Assembly: GCF_900323545.1 (NCBI RefSeq)
Contig: NZ_OOHN01000008.1
Span: forward strand, 577,941-641,940
Direction: 5' to 3'
DNA length: 64,000 nt
From: Actinomyces sp. Marseille-P3109
GTDB taxonomy: Bacteria; Actinomycetota; Actinomycetes; Actinomycetales; Actinomycetaceae
Shown: piece after piece, positions 1 to 8,838 of the stretch
Numbering within the stretch: the first letter of the stretch is position 1
How the letters are laid out: every line of letters starts with the position of its first letter
Made by a program: the position numbers and the translations under genes
Notes under the pieces: model-generated
Database searches by the model: none
Told to the model about the DNA's origin: nothing
What the model saw: only the letters and a program-made list of their open reading frames with translations

Positions 1-456
1 GCCAAGGAGACCGCGGGAACCCTGACCCAGGATGCCATCGCCCACCTCGTGGGGGAGTGGAGCCGCTGGCCCATGGCCCTGCTCGTCGTGGTCCTGGCCT
101 ACACCACCATCATCGGGGCCTTCTCCTACGCCCAGGTCTGCCTGGACTACCTCACCGACCGCCCCTGGGTCTCACGGGCACTCCAGATCGGAGCCGTCGT
201 CTGCGCCGGTGTCGGCAGCGTGCAGCAGCTGACCACCGTCTGGACCCTGGCTGACGTGCTCCTTGGCGTCGGCGCCATCATCAACCTCATCGCGCTCGTG
301 GCTCTGAGCCGATGGGTTGCCTGCGCCCTCCGTGACTGGGAGGCGCTCCAACGCGATCCGAGGCCGGACGGGAGTCGGCCGGCCTTCCGAGCTGATTCCG
401 ACCACCTGCCCGCAGCTCTGCCCTCGGGCGCCTGGGAGAAGTCGATCCCCTCGTAG
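1..456 (+). CDS. Alanine/glycine:cation symporter (AGCS family), C-terminal part
   Basis: The reading frame is open from the first base of the window and ends at TAG 454-456, so only the last 151 residues are seen. They match the C-terminus of the complete paralogue that follows: a membrane segment leading into a motif read here as GAFSYAQVCLDYL (GNYTYAQVNMDFL in the paralogue), further hydrophobic helices, and a conserved ALRDWEA segment before the cytoplasmic tail. The family imports alanine or glycine with sodium or protons across the plasma membrane. The tail differs from that of the neighbour, so the two are diverged paralogues rather than a recent copy. The substrate cannot be decided from this fragment. 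Confidence 0.85.
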   Translation, partial: AKETAGTLTQDAIAHLVGEWSRWPMALLVVVLAYTTIIGAFSYAQVCLDYLTDRPWVSRALQIGAVVCAGVGSVQQLTTVWTLADVLLGVGAIINLIALVALSRWVACALRDWEALQRDPRPDGSRPAFRADSDHLPAALPSGAWEKSIPS

Positions 457-622
457 GCCGACGGCGTCACCGGATCGAAACACTGTGTCCGTAGCCTTCG
501 AAAACAGGGTGCACCACCTCTCCCCCAAGAGGGGTGGATGAGGCAATGACGCGTGTCCCTAGACATACACGCACATCGCCCGCCTTGCCTGCGTCGTCGT
601 CCCACTCCATGGAGGTTCTCAC
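457..622 (+). promoter_or_regulatory. Intergenic region between the two symporter genes
   Basis: This gap separates tandem AGCS genes. It contains one small inverted repeat, GCGTGT (551-556) with ACACGC (567-572), which could be an operator or a weak hairpin. I looked for the conserved blocks of a glycine riboswitch, which often precedes AGCS genes, and did not see them. A Shine-Dalgarno GGAGG at 611-615 belongs to the next gene. Confidence 0.25.
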
Positions 623-2218
<1,596 letters not shown>

Positions 2219-2230
2219 CCCAGACCGCGT

Positions 2231-2236
2231 TAGGCT
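2231..2236 (+). promoter_or_regulatory. Leaderless -10 element TAGGCT
   Basis: TAGGCT ends seven bases before ATG 2244, so transcription is predicted to start at or next to the start codon. No Shine-Dalgarno sequence precedes the gene. The same hexamer and spacing recur elsewhere in the window. Confidence 0.55.
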
Positions 2237-2243
2237 GGCACCC

Positions 2244-3068
2244 ATGAAGATCGCACGATTCTCCACCGGTGACGAGCCCCGCTACGGCATCGTCCAGGGG
2301 CTGCCCGACGGCGAGGTCGCCTCGGGCGAGTCCGAGGGGCACCTCCTGGTTCTCAAGGGGGACCCCCTCTACTCCCTGCCCGAGGCCACCGGAGAGGTCG
2401 TCGAGCTGCGCGAGGCCCGGCTCCTGTCCCCGGTCATCCCTCGCTCCAAGGTCGTGGGGATCGGGAAGAACTACACGGACCACATCACCGAGATGGGGGA
2501 GTGCGGGCCCTCGCGCGAGCCGATCGTCTTCCTCAAGCCCAATACCTCCGTCATCGGCCCGGATGCTCCGATCGTCCTGCCACCGTGGAGCGATGAGGTC
2601 CACTACGAGGCCGAGCTGGCCGTCGTCATCAAGACCCTTGCCAAGGACGTCCCCGCTGACCACGCCGAGGACGTCATCCTGGGATACACGGTCGCCAACG
2701 ATGTCTCGGCCCGCGACCGCCAGCGCGCCGAACCGCAGTGGGTGCGGGCCAAGGCATTCGACACCTCCTGCCCCCTAGGACCGTGGATCGAGGTTCCCGA
2801 GCCCGGCCGTCCCCCCGTCTTCTCACCCGACGACGCTGCAGTACGCACCCGGGTCGACGGCCGCCTGGTCCAGGAGGGCCGCACCGGAGACATGATCCGT
2901 TCCGTCCCCGAGCTGGTCTCCTACATCTCGACGATCTTCACCCTCCTCCCCGGCGACGTCATCCTCACCGGTACACCTGCCGGAGTCGGCGAGATCCGGG
3001 CCGGCCAGCGCGTCGAGGTCGAGATCGCGGGCATCGGCTCCTTCTCCAACCCGGTGGTACGTCGCTGA
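2244..3068 (+). CDS. Fumarylacetoacetate hydrolase family protein
   Basis: This 274-residue protein has a short variable N-terminus and then the FAA-hydrolase fold: VVGIGKNYTDH near 68-78, KPNTSVIGP near 97, the metal-binding glutamates E122 and E124 in YEAELAVVI, D153 in VANDVSARD, and LTGTPAGVG near the end. Members of this superfamily cleave C-C bonds in acyl-pyruvates or decarboxylate or isomerise related 2-oxo acids, using Mg2+. It most resembles the small bacterial acylpyruvase / 2-hydroxyhepta-2,4-diene-1,7-dioate isomerase group; the true substrate is unknown. Translation probably begins on a leaderless message. It converges with the MalY-type gene. Confidence 0.9.
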   Translation: MKIARFSTGDEPRYGIVQGLPDGEVASGESEGHLLVLKGDPLYSLPEATGEVVELREARLLSPVIPRSKVVGIGKNYTDHITEMGECGPSREPIVFLKPNTSVIGPDAPIVLPPWSDEVHYEAELAVVIKTLAKDVPADHAEDVILGYTVANDVSARDRQRAEPQWVRAKAFDTSCPLGPWIEVPEPGRPPVFSPDDAAVRTRVDGRLVQEGRTGDMIRSVPELVSYISTIFTLLPGDVILTGTPAGVGEIRAGQRVEVEIAGIGSFSNPVVRR

Positions 3069-3083
3069 GCCGACGGCGTCGGC
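3069..3083. terminator. Short hairpin between convergent genes
   Basis: GCCGAC (3069-3074) pairs perfectly with GTCGGC (3078-3083) across a three-base loop in the 31-bp gap between two convergent genes. There is no T-tract, so activity is uncertain. Confidence 0.35.
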
Positions 3084-3099
3084 CCCGGAACGTCCCGGC

Positions 3100-4326
3100 T
3101 CAGGATGCCGCTTGGGACAGGCGGCGGACCGCGTCGCCGATGCGGCGCACGGTCTCCTCCTCGATGCCTCGGCCCGTGGCCAGGTTGAGGCGGCAGAATC
3201 CCGACCAGGCCCTCCCGAAGGTCACGCCCTCATTCATCGCGACTCCGGCCTCCTTGCGGAAGAAGCGCGCCGGCCGCTCCATACCCAGGTCCCGGCAGTC
3301 CAGCCAGGCCAGATAGGTCGCCTCCGGCAGAGTTGGCTCGACGCCCTCGAGGCCGTTCAGGGCGTCGCTCACCATGTCCCTGTTGGCGCGGATGTAGGCA
3401 CGAACCTCGCCCAGCCAGTCCTGCCCCTCACGCAGGGCCGCAATAGTGGCCAGGGCCCCGACGACGGAGGCCCCAGCCGTGAGATGAGCGCTGCCGGCAT
3501 CGGTCTCCCACCGCGTACGGGCCTGGCCCGAGGCGATGAGCTGGGCGCACTTCAGACCCGGGATGTTCCACCCCTTGGATGCGGCCGTCGCCGTGAAGGT
3601 CAGATCCGGGTCTGCGCCCGGACGGGAGGCGTAGGGGGTGTGCGCCAAGGAGTCTTCGAGCACCAGGGGAGCATGGATCTCGTCGGCGAAGACCGGTACC
3701 CCATAGGTCGAGGACAGTGCCGCGACGGCGTCGAGCTCAGCGGCTGAGAGGACTCGCCCCACCGGGTTCCACGGGTTGCACAGGACGAGCAGCCCGGCTC
3801 CTGCCGCCATGGCGGACTCGATGCCGTCAAGATCCAGTACCCAGTGAGGCGAACCGTCCCGTGCTCCGCGCGCGACAGAGGGGACCTCGACGCAGCTCCG
3901 ACCGTTGCGTCCCGGGATCTCCAGAAAGGGCATATAGGCAGGGGTGGGGACGATGACAGCAGAGTCCTCGCGGGTGTGAGAGGCGATCACCGCGCTCAGT
4001 GACGAGAGTACGTCGGGCAGCAGACTCACCTGCTCGGCCTCCACCTGCCAGCCGAAGGCCTCACGCTGATAGTGTGCCATCTCCTCGCGCGCCGCCTGCG
4101 AGACCGAGGGCGGCATGTACCCCAGGAGGCCGTCGTGCGTCGCCTGGCGAATCGCCGCCTCGACCGCGGGGGCGGTCCCCAGGTCCATCTCAGCGACCCA
4201 GGCCCCGATGACGTCACCGGGGTACTGGGACCATTTGAGCGACCCCCGCTCGCGCATCTGCTGCGGGGTCAGGGAGTCGAAGATCTGAGCCAGAGAACCG
4301 GAACCGTTGTCGGAGGAGACAGCCAT
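3100..4326 (-). CDS. MalY/PatB-type PLP aminotransferase (probable cystathionine beta-lyase)
   Basis: A 408-residue fold-type I PLP enzyme. The segment ATAASKGWNIPGLK carries the PLP lysine in the SK-x2-N-x2-G context typical of the MalY/PatB group, and NPWNPVGR matches the NPHNPxGR motif of these enzymes. Known members cleave cystathionine or cysteine conjugates by beta elimination to pyruvate, ammonia and a thiol, and some also repress maltose genes; which applies here is unclear. ATG 4326 was preferred to an upstream in-frame start because TAGAAT lies seven bases before it, the leaderless arrangement common in this window. It converges with the FAA-hydrolase gene. Confidence 0.85.
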   Translation of the reverse strand: MAVSSDNGSGSLAQIFDSLTPQQMRERGSLKWSQYPGDVIGAWVAEMDLGTAPAVEAAIRQATHDGLLGYMPPSVSQAAREEMAHYQREAFGWQVEAEQVSLLPDVLSSLSAVIASHTREDSAVIVPTPAYMPFLEIPGRNGRSCVEVPSVARGARDGSPHWVLDLDGIESAMAAGAGLLVLCNPWNPVGRVLSAAELDAVAALSSTYGVPVFADEIHAPLVLEDSLAHTPYASRPGADPDLTFTATAASKGWNIPGLKCAQLIASGQARTRWETDAGSAHLTAGASVVGALATIAALREGQDWLGEVRAYIRANRDMVSDALNGLEGVEPTLPEATYLAWLDCRDLGMERPARFFRKEAGVAMNEGVTFGRAWSGFCRLNLATGRGIEEETVRRIGDAVRRLSQAAS

Positions 4327-4333
4327 GGGTGGG

Positions 4334-4339
4334 ATTCTA
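4334..4339 (-). promoter_or_regulatory. Leaderless -10 element TAGAAT
   Basis: On the minus strand TAGAAT is followed by seven bases and then ATG 4326. It supports the start chosen for the MalY/PatB gene. Confidence 0.5.
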
Positions 4340-4412
4340 CGGGTGCCGTCCGGGGTCACCCGCTGCGGGACGCATCCTGCCCTGGCGTATCGCAATGGTC
4401 TGGAGCCGCGGC

Positions 4413-5264
4413 TCAGGTCCGGTTGGAAGACCTGTCAGAGCCCTTCCCATCGTTCTTGTCGCTGGGGGCGGTGGCCTTGTCTCCGTCGGTCCCGCTCTTC
4501 TTGTCGTTGTCCTTCTCGCCCTTGCCGCTGCCAGAGGCGCTACCGGAATCGCCCTCATCCATGTCCGCAGGCCCTGGGTCGGTGACAGTCGTGTACTTCA
4601 TGAGGTCGTCAAGATCCGCGGTGGAGTACTTGTCACTGGGGCAGATGAGTGTCGCGGTGAGGAAGGTCGGTTTCTTGATGGTCGTGAACGCCCTGAGATA
4701 CTCCGTGGCCTGATAGTCCTTACCATCCTTACCGGTGTAGGTCCAGTCCAGTCTCTTGGTCTCAATGGGATTTCCGGAGGAGTCCTTGACGGAGGTCGCG
4801 TCATCCTGAGCGGGTTTAAAACTCACATTGGTGACGCCTTGAGAGAATTTCTGTATTTCGTTCTGCGCCTGGATGTCGGTTTCCTCCCGGTCGCTGGAGG
4901 GCTGCCCTTCGAAGAGGTTCTGCGTCGTCACAAACTGGCAACCTTCATCACTGACCAGCTCATTGACTCCCCCGGTGTCGTGCTTCGTGTTGGTCCATCC
5001 CGGTGCCGACACAAGAAGGGACCATCCAGCTGCTCCGCCGTTGACCTCCGTGCTCTCTGCGCTGCTGGAGGAGGGTGCCTCAGAGGCGTGGGGGCTTGCG
5101 CTCGATGCGCTGGAGGAGGACGAGGTGGAGACTTCCCCCTCCTCCTGGCACGCGGTGAGCGCCGGGACCGTGAGAGCGACACTGAGCCCCACCATGAGAG
5201 GGATCCTGAGCACCGGCAGGCGACGAGAACCGGAACGTGATGCAGCGCAATGGGTCAGGGACAT
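4413..5264 (-). CDS. Secreted lipoprotein of unknown function
   Basis: A 283-residue protein with an Arg-rich N-terminus, a hydrophobic stretch and a lipobox VPALTAC (lipidated Cys39), then a Ser-rich linker (about 45-75), a globular domain (about 80-225), and a Lys/Asp/Ser-rich low-complexity tail. It should sit on the outer face of the membrane. The globular domain holds two cysteines (DEGCQF and LICPSD) that could form a disulfide. GGAGG lies seven bases before the ATG. Its plan (lipobox, Ser-rich linker, two-cysteine domain) is shared with the lipoprotein at 7183-7950 on the other side of gltX. No function can be assigned. Confidence 0.8.
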   Translation of the reverse strand: MSLTHCAASRSGSRRLPVLRIPLMVGLSVALTVPALTACQEEGEVSTSSSSSASSASPHASEAPSSSSAESTEVNGGAAGWSLLVSAPGWTNTKHDTGGVNELVSDEGCQFVTTQNLFEGQPSSDREETDIQAQNEIQKFSQGVTNVSFKPAQDDATSVKDSSGNPIETKRLDWTYTGKDGKDYQATEYLRAFTTIKKPTFLTATLICPSDKYSTADLDDLMKYTTVTDPGPADMDEGDSGSASGSGKGEKDNDKKSGTDGDKATAPSDKNDGKGSDRSSNRT

Positions 5265-5378
5265 GGAAGAACCTCCAAGATGAGTGGGGAATCCGTCGGT
5301 CCGGTCGAGTCGGGAACCGTCGTCGTCACGTGTGTGGAAAGTCCGCCGCTACGATGAGGTAACGGACTCACGGGGATC

Positions 5379-5435
5379 ACGGTAACCGTCACCACGTTGT
5401 GCGGCCATGGGGAGAATGGTCCGTCGGGATACGCT
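5379..5435 (+). promoter_or_regulatory. Putative gltX promoter region
   Basis: TACGCT at 5430-5435 lies nine bases before ATG 5445 and can serve as the -10 of a message with almost no leader. Upstream is an odd-length palindrome, ACGGTAACCGT (5379-5389), which could be an operator for gltX or for the divergent lipoprotein. Confidence 0.35.
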
Positions 5436-5444
5436 GTCCCCATC

Positions 5445-7061
5445 ATGCCTGAACTCAGCGACCACTCATCCACACTCCGTTCTGATCCCGCCGCCACGGC
5501 CGATGTCCCGGAGCAGGGCTCGTCATCTGTTCGTGTGCGCTTCTGCCCCTCACCGACGGGAACCCCCCACGTCGGCATGGTGCGCACCTGCCTGTTCAAC
5601 TGGGCCTACGCCCGTCACACCGGAGGCACCTTCGTCTTCCGGATCGAGGACACCGACGCCGCCCGCGACTCCGAGGAGTCCTTCGACGCCATCCTCGACT
5701 CCCTGACCTGGCTGGGCCTGGACTGGGACGAGGGCGTGGGCAGGGGCGGCCCTCATGAGCCCTACCGCCAGTCCCAGCGGATGGACCTGTACAAGCAGGT
5801 GGCGGCGGAGCTGCTGGAGGCGGGCTACCTGTACGAGTCCTTCTCCACCCCCGAGGAGATCGAGGCCCGTCACCGTGAGCGCGGCGAGGACCCCAAGCTC
5901 GGCTACGACGGCTTCGACCGCAACCTGACCCAGGAGCAGAAGGACGCCTTCCGCGCCGAGGGACGCCTCCCCGTCCTGCGGATGCGGATGCCGGACGAGG
6001 ACATCACCTTCACCGACCTGGTCCGCGGCCCCATCACCTTCAAGGCGGGCAGCGTGCCGGACTACGTCGTCGTGCGCGCGGGTGGGGAGCCTCTCTACAC
6101 GCTGGTCAACCCCGTTGACGATGCCGCCATGGGCATCACCCACGTCCTGCGCGGCGAGGACCTGCTGTCCTCCACCCCGCGGCAGGTGGCGCTCTACCGG
6201 GCACTCGTTGAGATCGGCCGGGCCCAGGTGATGCCCGAGTTCGGGCACCTGCCCTACGTCATGGGGGAGGGCAACCGGAAGCTGTCCAAACGCGACCCCC
6301 AGTCCAACCTCCTCATCCACCGCTACCGCGGCATGATCCCCGAGGGACTGCTCAACTACCTGGCCCTGCTGGGATGGTCGCTCAGTGCTGACCGGGACGT
6401 CTTCTCCGCCGCAGAGATGATCGAGGCCTTCGACGTCCATGACGTCAACCCCAACCCGGCCCGTTTCGACCCCAAGAAGTGCGAGGCGATCAACGCCGAG
6501 CAGGTGCGAGCGCTGGAGGAGAAGGACTTCCGCGACCGCCTGGTGCCCTACCTCGCCGACGCCTACCCTGACCCGACCGACGAGGTCACGCAGGTGCCGC
6601 TGGTCTCGGCGGCCTCCTTCGACGAGCTCTCTGCGCGCGAGCAGGAGATCCTCAGCGCAGCGGCGCCCCTCATCCAGACCCGGATCCAGTTACTGCGCGA
6701 GTGCCGTGACATGCTCGGCTTCCTCTTCGTTGCCGACGACGACCTCACCATTGACGACAGGGCCAGGACCAAGCTCAAGGACTCGGCGAGTGATGTCCTG
6801 GACGCCGGTATCCGCGCCCTGGAGGGGCTGGGCGTCGAGCAGTGGGACAGAGACCATGTGGAGGAGGCCCTCAGGGCCGCCATCGTCGAGGGACGGGGCA
6901 TGCCCGACGGCGAGGGGATCAAACCGCGTCTTGCGTACGGTCCTCTGCGCGTTGCCGTCACCGGACGACAGGTCTCCCCGCCGCTGTTCGAGTCCATGGA
7001 GATCATGGGTGCCGACTCGACCCTCACCAGGCTGCGGGCCCTGAGAGCACGACTCGAGTGA
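5445..7061 (+). CDS. gltX: Glutamate--tRNA ligase
   Basis: A 538-residue class I aminoacyl-tRNA synthetase that charges tRNA-Glu in the cytoplasm. The catalytic domain starts at [17 protein letters not shown], with HIGH represented by HVGM at 42-45, and the KMSKS loop reads KLSKR at 279-283; an alpha-helical anticodon-binding domain follows. ATG 5445 was chosen over a start 48 bases upstream because it follows a plausible -10 and fits the family N-terminus. It is divergent from a lipoprotein gene. Three tRNA-Glu genes and a tRNA-Gln gene lie about 1.2 kb downstream. Whether it also charges tRNA-Gln cannot be judged from sequence alone. Confidence 0.96.
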   Translation: MPELSDHSSTLRSDPAATADVPEQGSSSVRVRFCPSPTGTPHVGMVRTCLFNWAYARHTGGTFVFRIEDTDAARDSEESFDAILDSLTWLGLDWDEGVGRGGPHEPYRQSQRMDLYKQVAAELLEAGYLYESFSTPEEIEARHRERGEDPKLGYDGFDRNLTQEQKDAFRAEGRLPVLRMRMPDEDITFTDLVRGPITFKAGSVPDYVVVRAGGEPLYTLVNPVDDAAMGITHVLRGEDLLSSTPRQVALYRALVEIGRAQVMPEFGHLPYVMGEGNRKLSKRDPQSNLLIHRYRGMIPEGLLNYLALLGWSLSADRDVFSAAEMIEAFDVHDVNPNPARFDPKKCEAINAEQVRALEEKDFRDRLVPYLADAYPDPTDEVTQVPLVSAASFDELSAREQEILSAAAPLIQTRIQLLRECRDMLGFLFVADDDLTIDDRARTKLKDSASDVLDAGIRALEGLGVEQWDRDHVEEALRAAIVEGRGMPDGEGIKPRLAYGPLRVAVTGRQVSPPLFESMEIMGADSTLTRLRALRARLE

Positions 7062-7084
7062 CTACTGCCGGTTGAGCTGATCGA

Positions 7085-7119
7085 GGTGGGGCCAGGAGCA
7101 CAATGCTCCTGGCCCCACC
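7085..7119. terminator. Strong hairpin terminator after gltX
   Basis: A perfect 15-bp stem (GGTGGGGCCAGGAGC at 7085-7099, complement at 7105-7119) encloses the loop ACAAT between convergent genes. It lacks a T-tract and could act in both directions. Confidence 0.75.
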
Positions 7120-7182
7120 CCATCCGCTCACGGAGACTCTCGTGAGCCACCGGGGAGAACGCTCAGTGACTCCACGAGACGA

Positions 7183-7950
7183 TCACATGGCGCCGGCGTC
7201 GAAGCCGCTGATCCGTGTCCCGCTCAGCAGATCGTGCCAGGTCTGAAGGTCGGGGAGATTACCCGGAAGGCACTGCATGAGGATGTCGAGTGTGGCCCCC
7301 TGCTCTCCGACCTGCCTGAAGAAGCGGTATCCACTGACCTCGCTGTCTCCTGAGTTGCTGAAGGTGACTGTTCCTGTGTAGGCAACCTCGTAACCCGCGA
7401 GCGTGCCGCTGTCATCAGGCATGACGTCAACGGCCGTGGGTCCCGAGGTCACTGTGTAGGCGGGATAGTTCGAGGGTTGTTCCTGCACCTTGGCGGAGGA
7501 GGCGGCGTTATCACCCGTCGTGTTTCTGCTGTTGTACGTGTCCTGGGAGGACTGGTAGCGGAGAACGCCCTGGCAGGTCTGATCATTGAAGAGGTATCCC
7601 CGGTTAATGAGGAAGGAGGTCTCCATCGGGAGGCTGAGAAGGTCATCTTTCTGCTGCCAGATGTCGGTTCTCTCGTTGGTGATCGTCACGCTGGGCATCG
7701 TCCATGATGCGGAGGGCGTGGCCGATGGTGTCGGAGTGGACGACTTGGAGGGAGACGGCTTGGTGGAGGATCCCCTCGTGCTGCTGGCCTCGGCGGAGGC
7801 ACTGACGGGCTCAACGGTGAGCTGGCCCTTGTGGGCGGGGCCGCAGGCGCTCAGTGCCAGACCAGCGGTCAGACACAGCCCAAGAGCGAGGCAGCGAGTC
7901 CTGTGAGAGCCACGACCGGCGTGGTTGTGACGCAGTGGATGGGTGCGCAT
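7183..7950 (-). CDS. Secreted lipoprotein of unknown function
   Basis: A 255-residue protein with signal peptide and lipobox LALSAC (lipidated Cys36), followed by a Ser/Thr/Pro-rich linker (about 50-80) and a C-terminal domain of about 165 residues with two cysteines (DQTCQG and LMQCLP). GGGAGG precedes the ATG by four bases, and TAGACT on the minus strand (7998-7993) is a possible -10. The arrangement mirrors the lipoprotein at 4413-5264, and the order of conserved features (a TCQ or GCQ site, a central YTG segment, a late cysteine) suggests distant paralogy. Function unknown; surface location is inferred. Confidence 0.8.
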   Translation of the reverse strand: MRTHPLRHNHAGRGSHRTRCLALGLCLTAGLALSACGPAHKGQLTVEPVSASAEASSTRGSSTKPSPSKSSTPTPSATPSASWTMPSVTITNERTDIWQQKDDLLSLPMETSFLINRGYLFNDQTCQGVLRYQSSQDTYNSRNTTGDNAASSAKVQEQPSNYPAYTVTSGPTAVDVMPDDSGTLAGYEVAYTGTVTFSNSGDSEVSGYRFFRQVGEQGATLDILMQCLPGNLPDLQTWHDLLSGTRISGFDAGAM

Positions 7951-8170
7951 ACGGCCTCCCAGAGGGTAACGGGGCGAGCAGGAACTCCGGCGAGTCTAAG
8001 GGATGTCATTGTCGTTGCGCTTGGCTGCGAGGCTGTCTGAGGCTGATATGGGATGTACCGGCTCGTGCTCCATGGGCGGCTCGAGGCTGCTCAACGGCCT
8101 GTTTCGGGGAAGTGACGGGGAGTCGACGCTTGTCCGGATCGGCGTGTGTCTGTCGTCACCCCCTGATGAT

Positions 8171-8199
8171 TTGGTGGGGGCGGGGTGGGCGTGTAGATT
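8171..8199 (+). promoter_or_regulatory. Promoter of the tRNA cluster
   Basis: TTGGTG (8171-8176) and TAGATT (8194-8199) are separated by 17 bp and lie 44 bp before the tRNA-Gln gene. The rest of the interval 7951-8243 shows no gene that I can support. Confidence 0.55.
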
Positions 8200-8243
8200 A
8201 CTGCCCGCTGCCTCGGCCGCGAGACGACTGAGGTGGAACCCAT

Positions 8244-8315
8244 TGGGGTATGGTGTAATTGGCAACACGACTGATTCTGGTTCAGTTATTCTAGGTTCGA
8301 GTCCTGGTACCCCAG
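8244..8315 (+). tRNA. tRNA-Gln (anticodon CTG)
   Basis: The acceptor stem TGGGGTA (8244-8250) pairs perfectly with TACCCCA (8308-8314). The anticodon stem ACTGA/TCAGT encloses the loop TTCTGGT, giving anticodon CTG. The T-arm has TTCGAGT. CCA is not encoded. It is the first of four tRNA genes in a row. Confidence 0.95.
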
Positions 8316-8344
8316 CGGATCTGCTTGATATCTGCTGATCTATA

Positions 8345-8417
8345 GCCCCCATCGTTTAGTGGCCTAGGACACCGCCCTCTCACGGCGGCGGCGCCGGTTC
8401 GAATCCGGCTGGGGGTA
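8345..8417 (+). tRNA. tRNA-Glu (anticodon CTC), copy 1
   Basis: The acceptor GCCCCCA pairs with TGGGGGT (one G-T at the terminal pair). The stem CCGCC/GGCGG holds the loop CTCTCAC, giving anticodon CTC. It differs from copies 2 and 3 by one base in the D-arm (TTTAGTGG rather than TTTAGCGG). CCA is not encoded. Confidence 0.95.
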
Positions 8418-8457
8418 CGAGGGTCTGGCTGTCGCGTGCGGCGACCAGACTGTCATG

Positions 8458-8530
8458 GCCCCCATCGTTTAGCGGCCTAGGACACCGCCCTCTCACGGCG
8501 GCGGCGCCGGTTCGAATCCGGCTGGGGGTA
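8458..8530 (+). tRNA. tRNA-Glu (anticodon CTC), copy 2
   Basis: Identical over its 73 bases to copy 3 and one base different from copy 1. The anticodon loop is CTCTCAC. It lies 40 bp after copy 1, and the spacers between copies are unrelated. Confidence 0.95.
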
Positions 8531-8580
8531 CGGATCAGCTGAGGACCTCGCGGTCCGAGTGATCCACAACCACATATATC

Positions 8581-8653
8581 GCCCCCATCGTTTAGCGGCC
8601 TAGGACACCGCCCTCTCACGGCGGCGGCGCCGGTTCGAATCCGGCTGGGGGTA
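8581..8653 (+). tRNA. tRNA-Glu (anticodon CTC), copy 3
   Basis: Identical to copy 2. The anticodon is CTC, reading GAG, which dominates over GAA in the surrounding GC-rich genes. No TTC-anticodon isoacceptor is present in this window. Confidence 0.95.
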
Positions 8654-8768
8654 CTTGGCAGGGGTCCGCGCTATCAATGAATGGCGCGGGCCTCGTCTGT
8701 TGTGGGATACCTCTTCTCAGCCCGTGCGCTTCTGGAACCTGCCTGGGTGCTCAGGCGGGGTGAGACAG

Positions 8769-8808
8769 GATCGAGTGGGATCAAATCGGATCAGACCAGA
8801 TCAATCGA
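8769..8808 (+). repeat. Four 10-bp-phased GATC repeats upstream of RNase J
   Basis: GATC occurs at 8769, 8779, 8789 and 8799, exactly ten bases apart. Each is preceded by G or A, and the flanking five bases vary. The array ends about 20 bp before the -10 element of the RNase J gene, so it could be a helically phased protein-binding site. Confidence 0.6.
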
Positions 8809-8826
8809 TTATCGCGGTATCCTCGG

Positions 8827-8832
8827 TAGGAT
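8827..8832 (+). promoter_or_regulatory. Leaderless -10 element TAGGAT
   Basis: TAGGAT is followed by six bases and GTG 8839, the start of the RNase J gene. There is no Shine-Dalgarno sequence. Confidence 0.5.
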
Positions 8833-8838
8833 GCCCGC

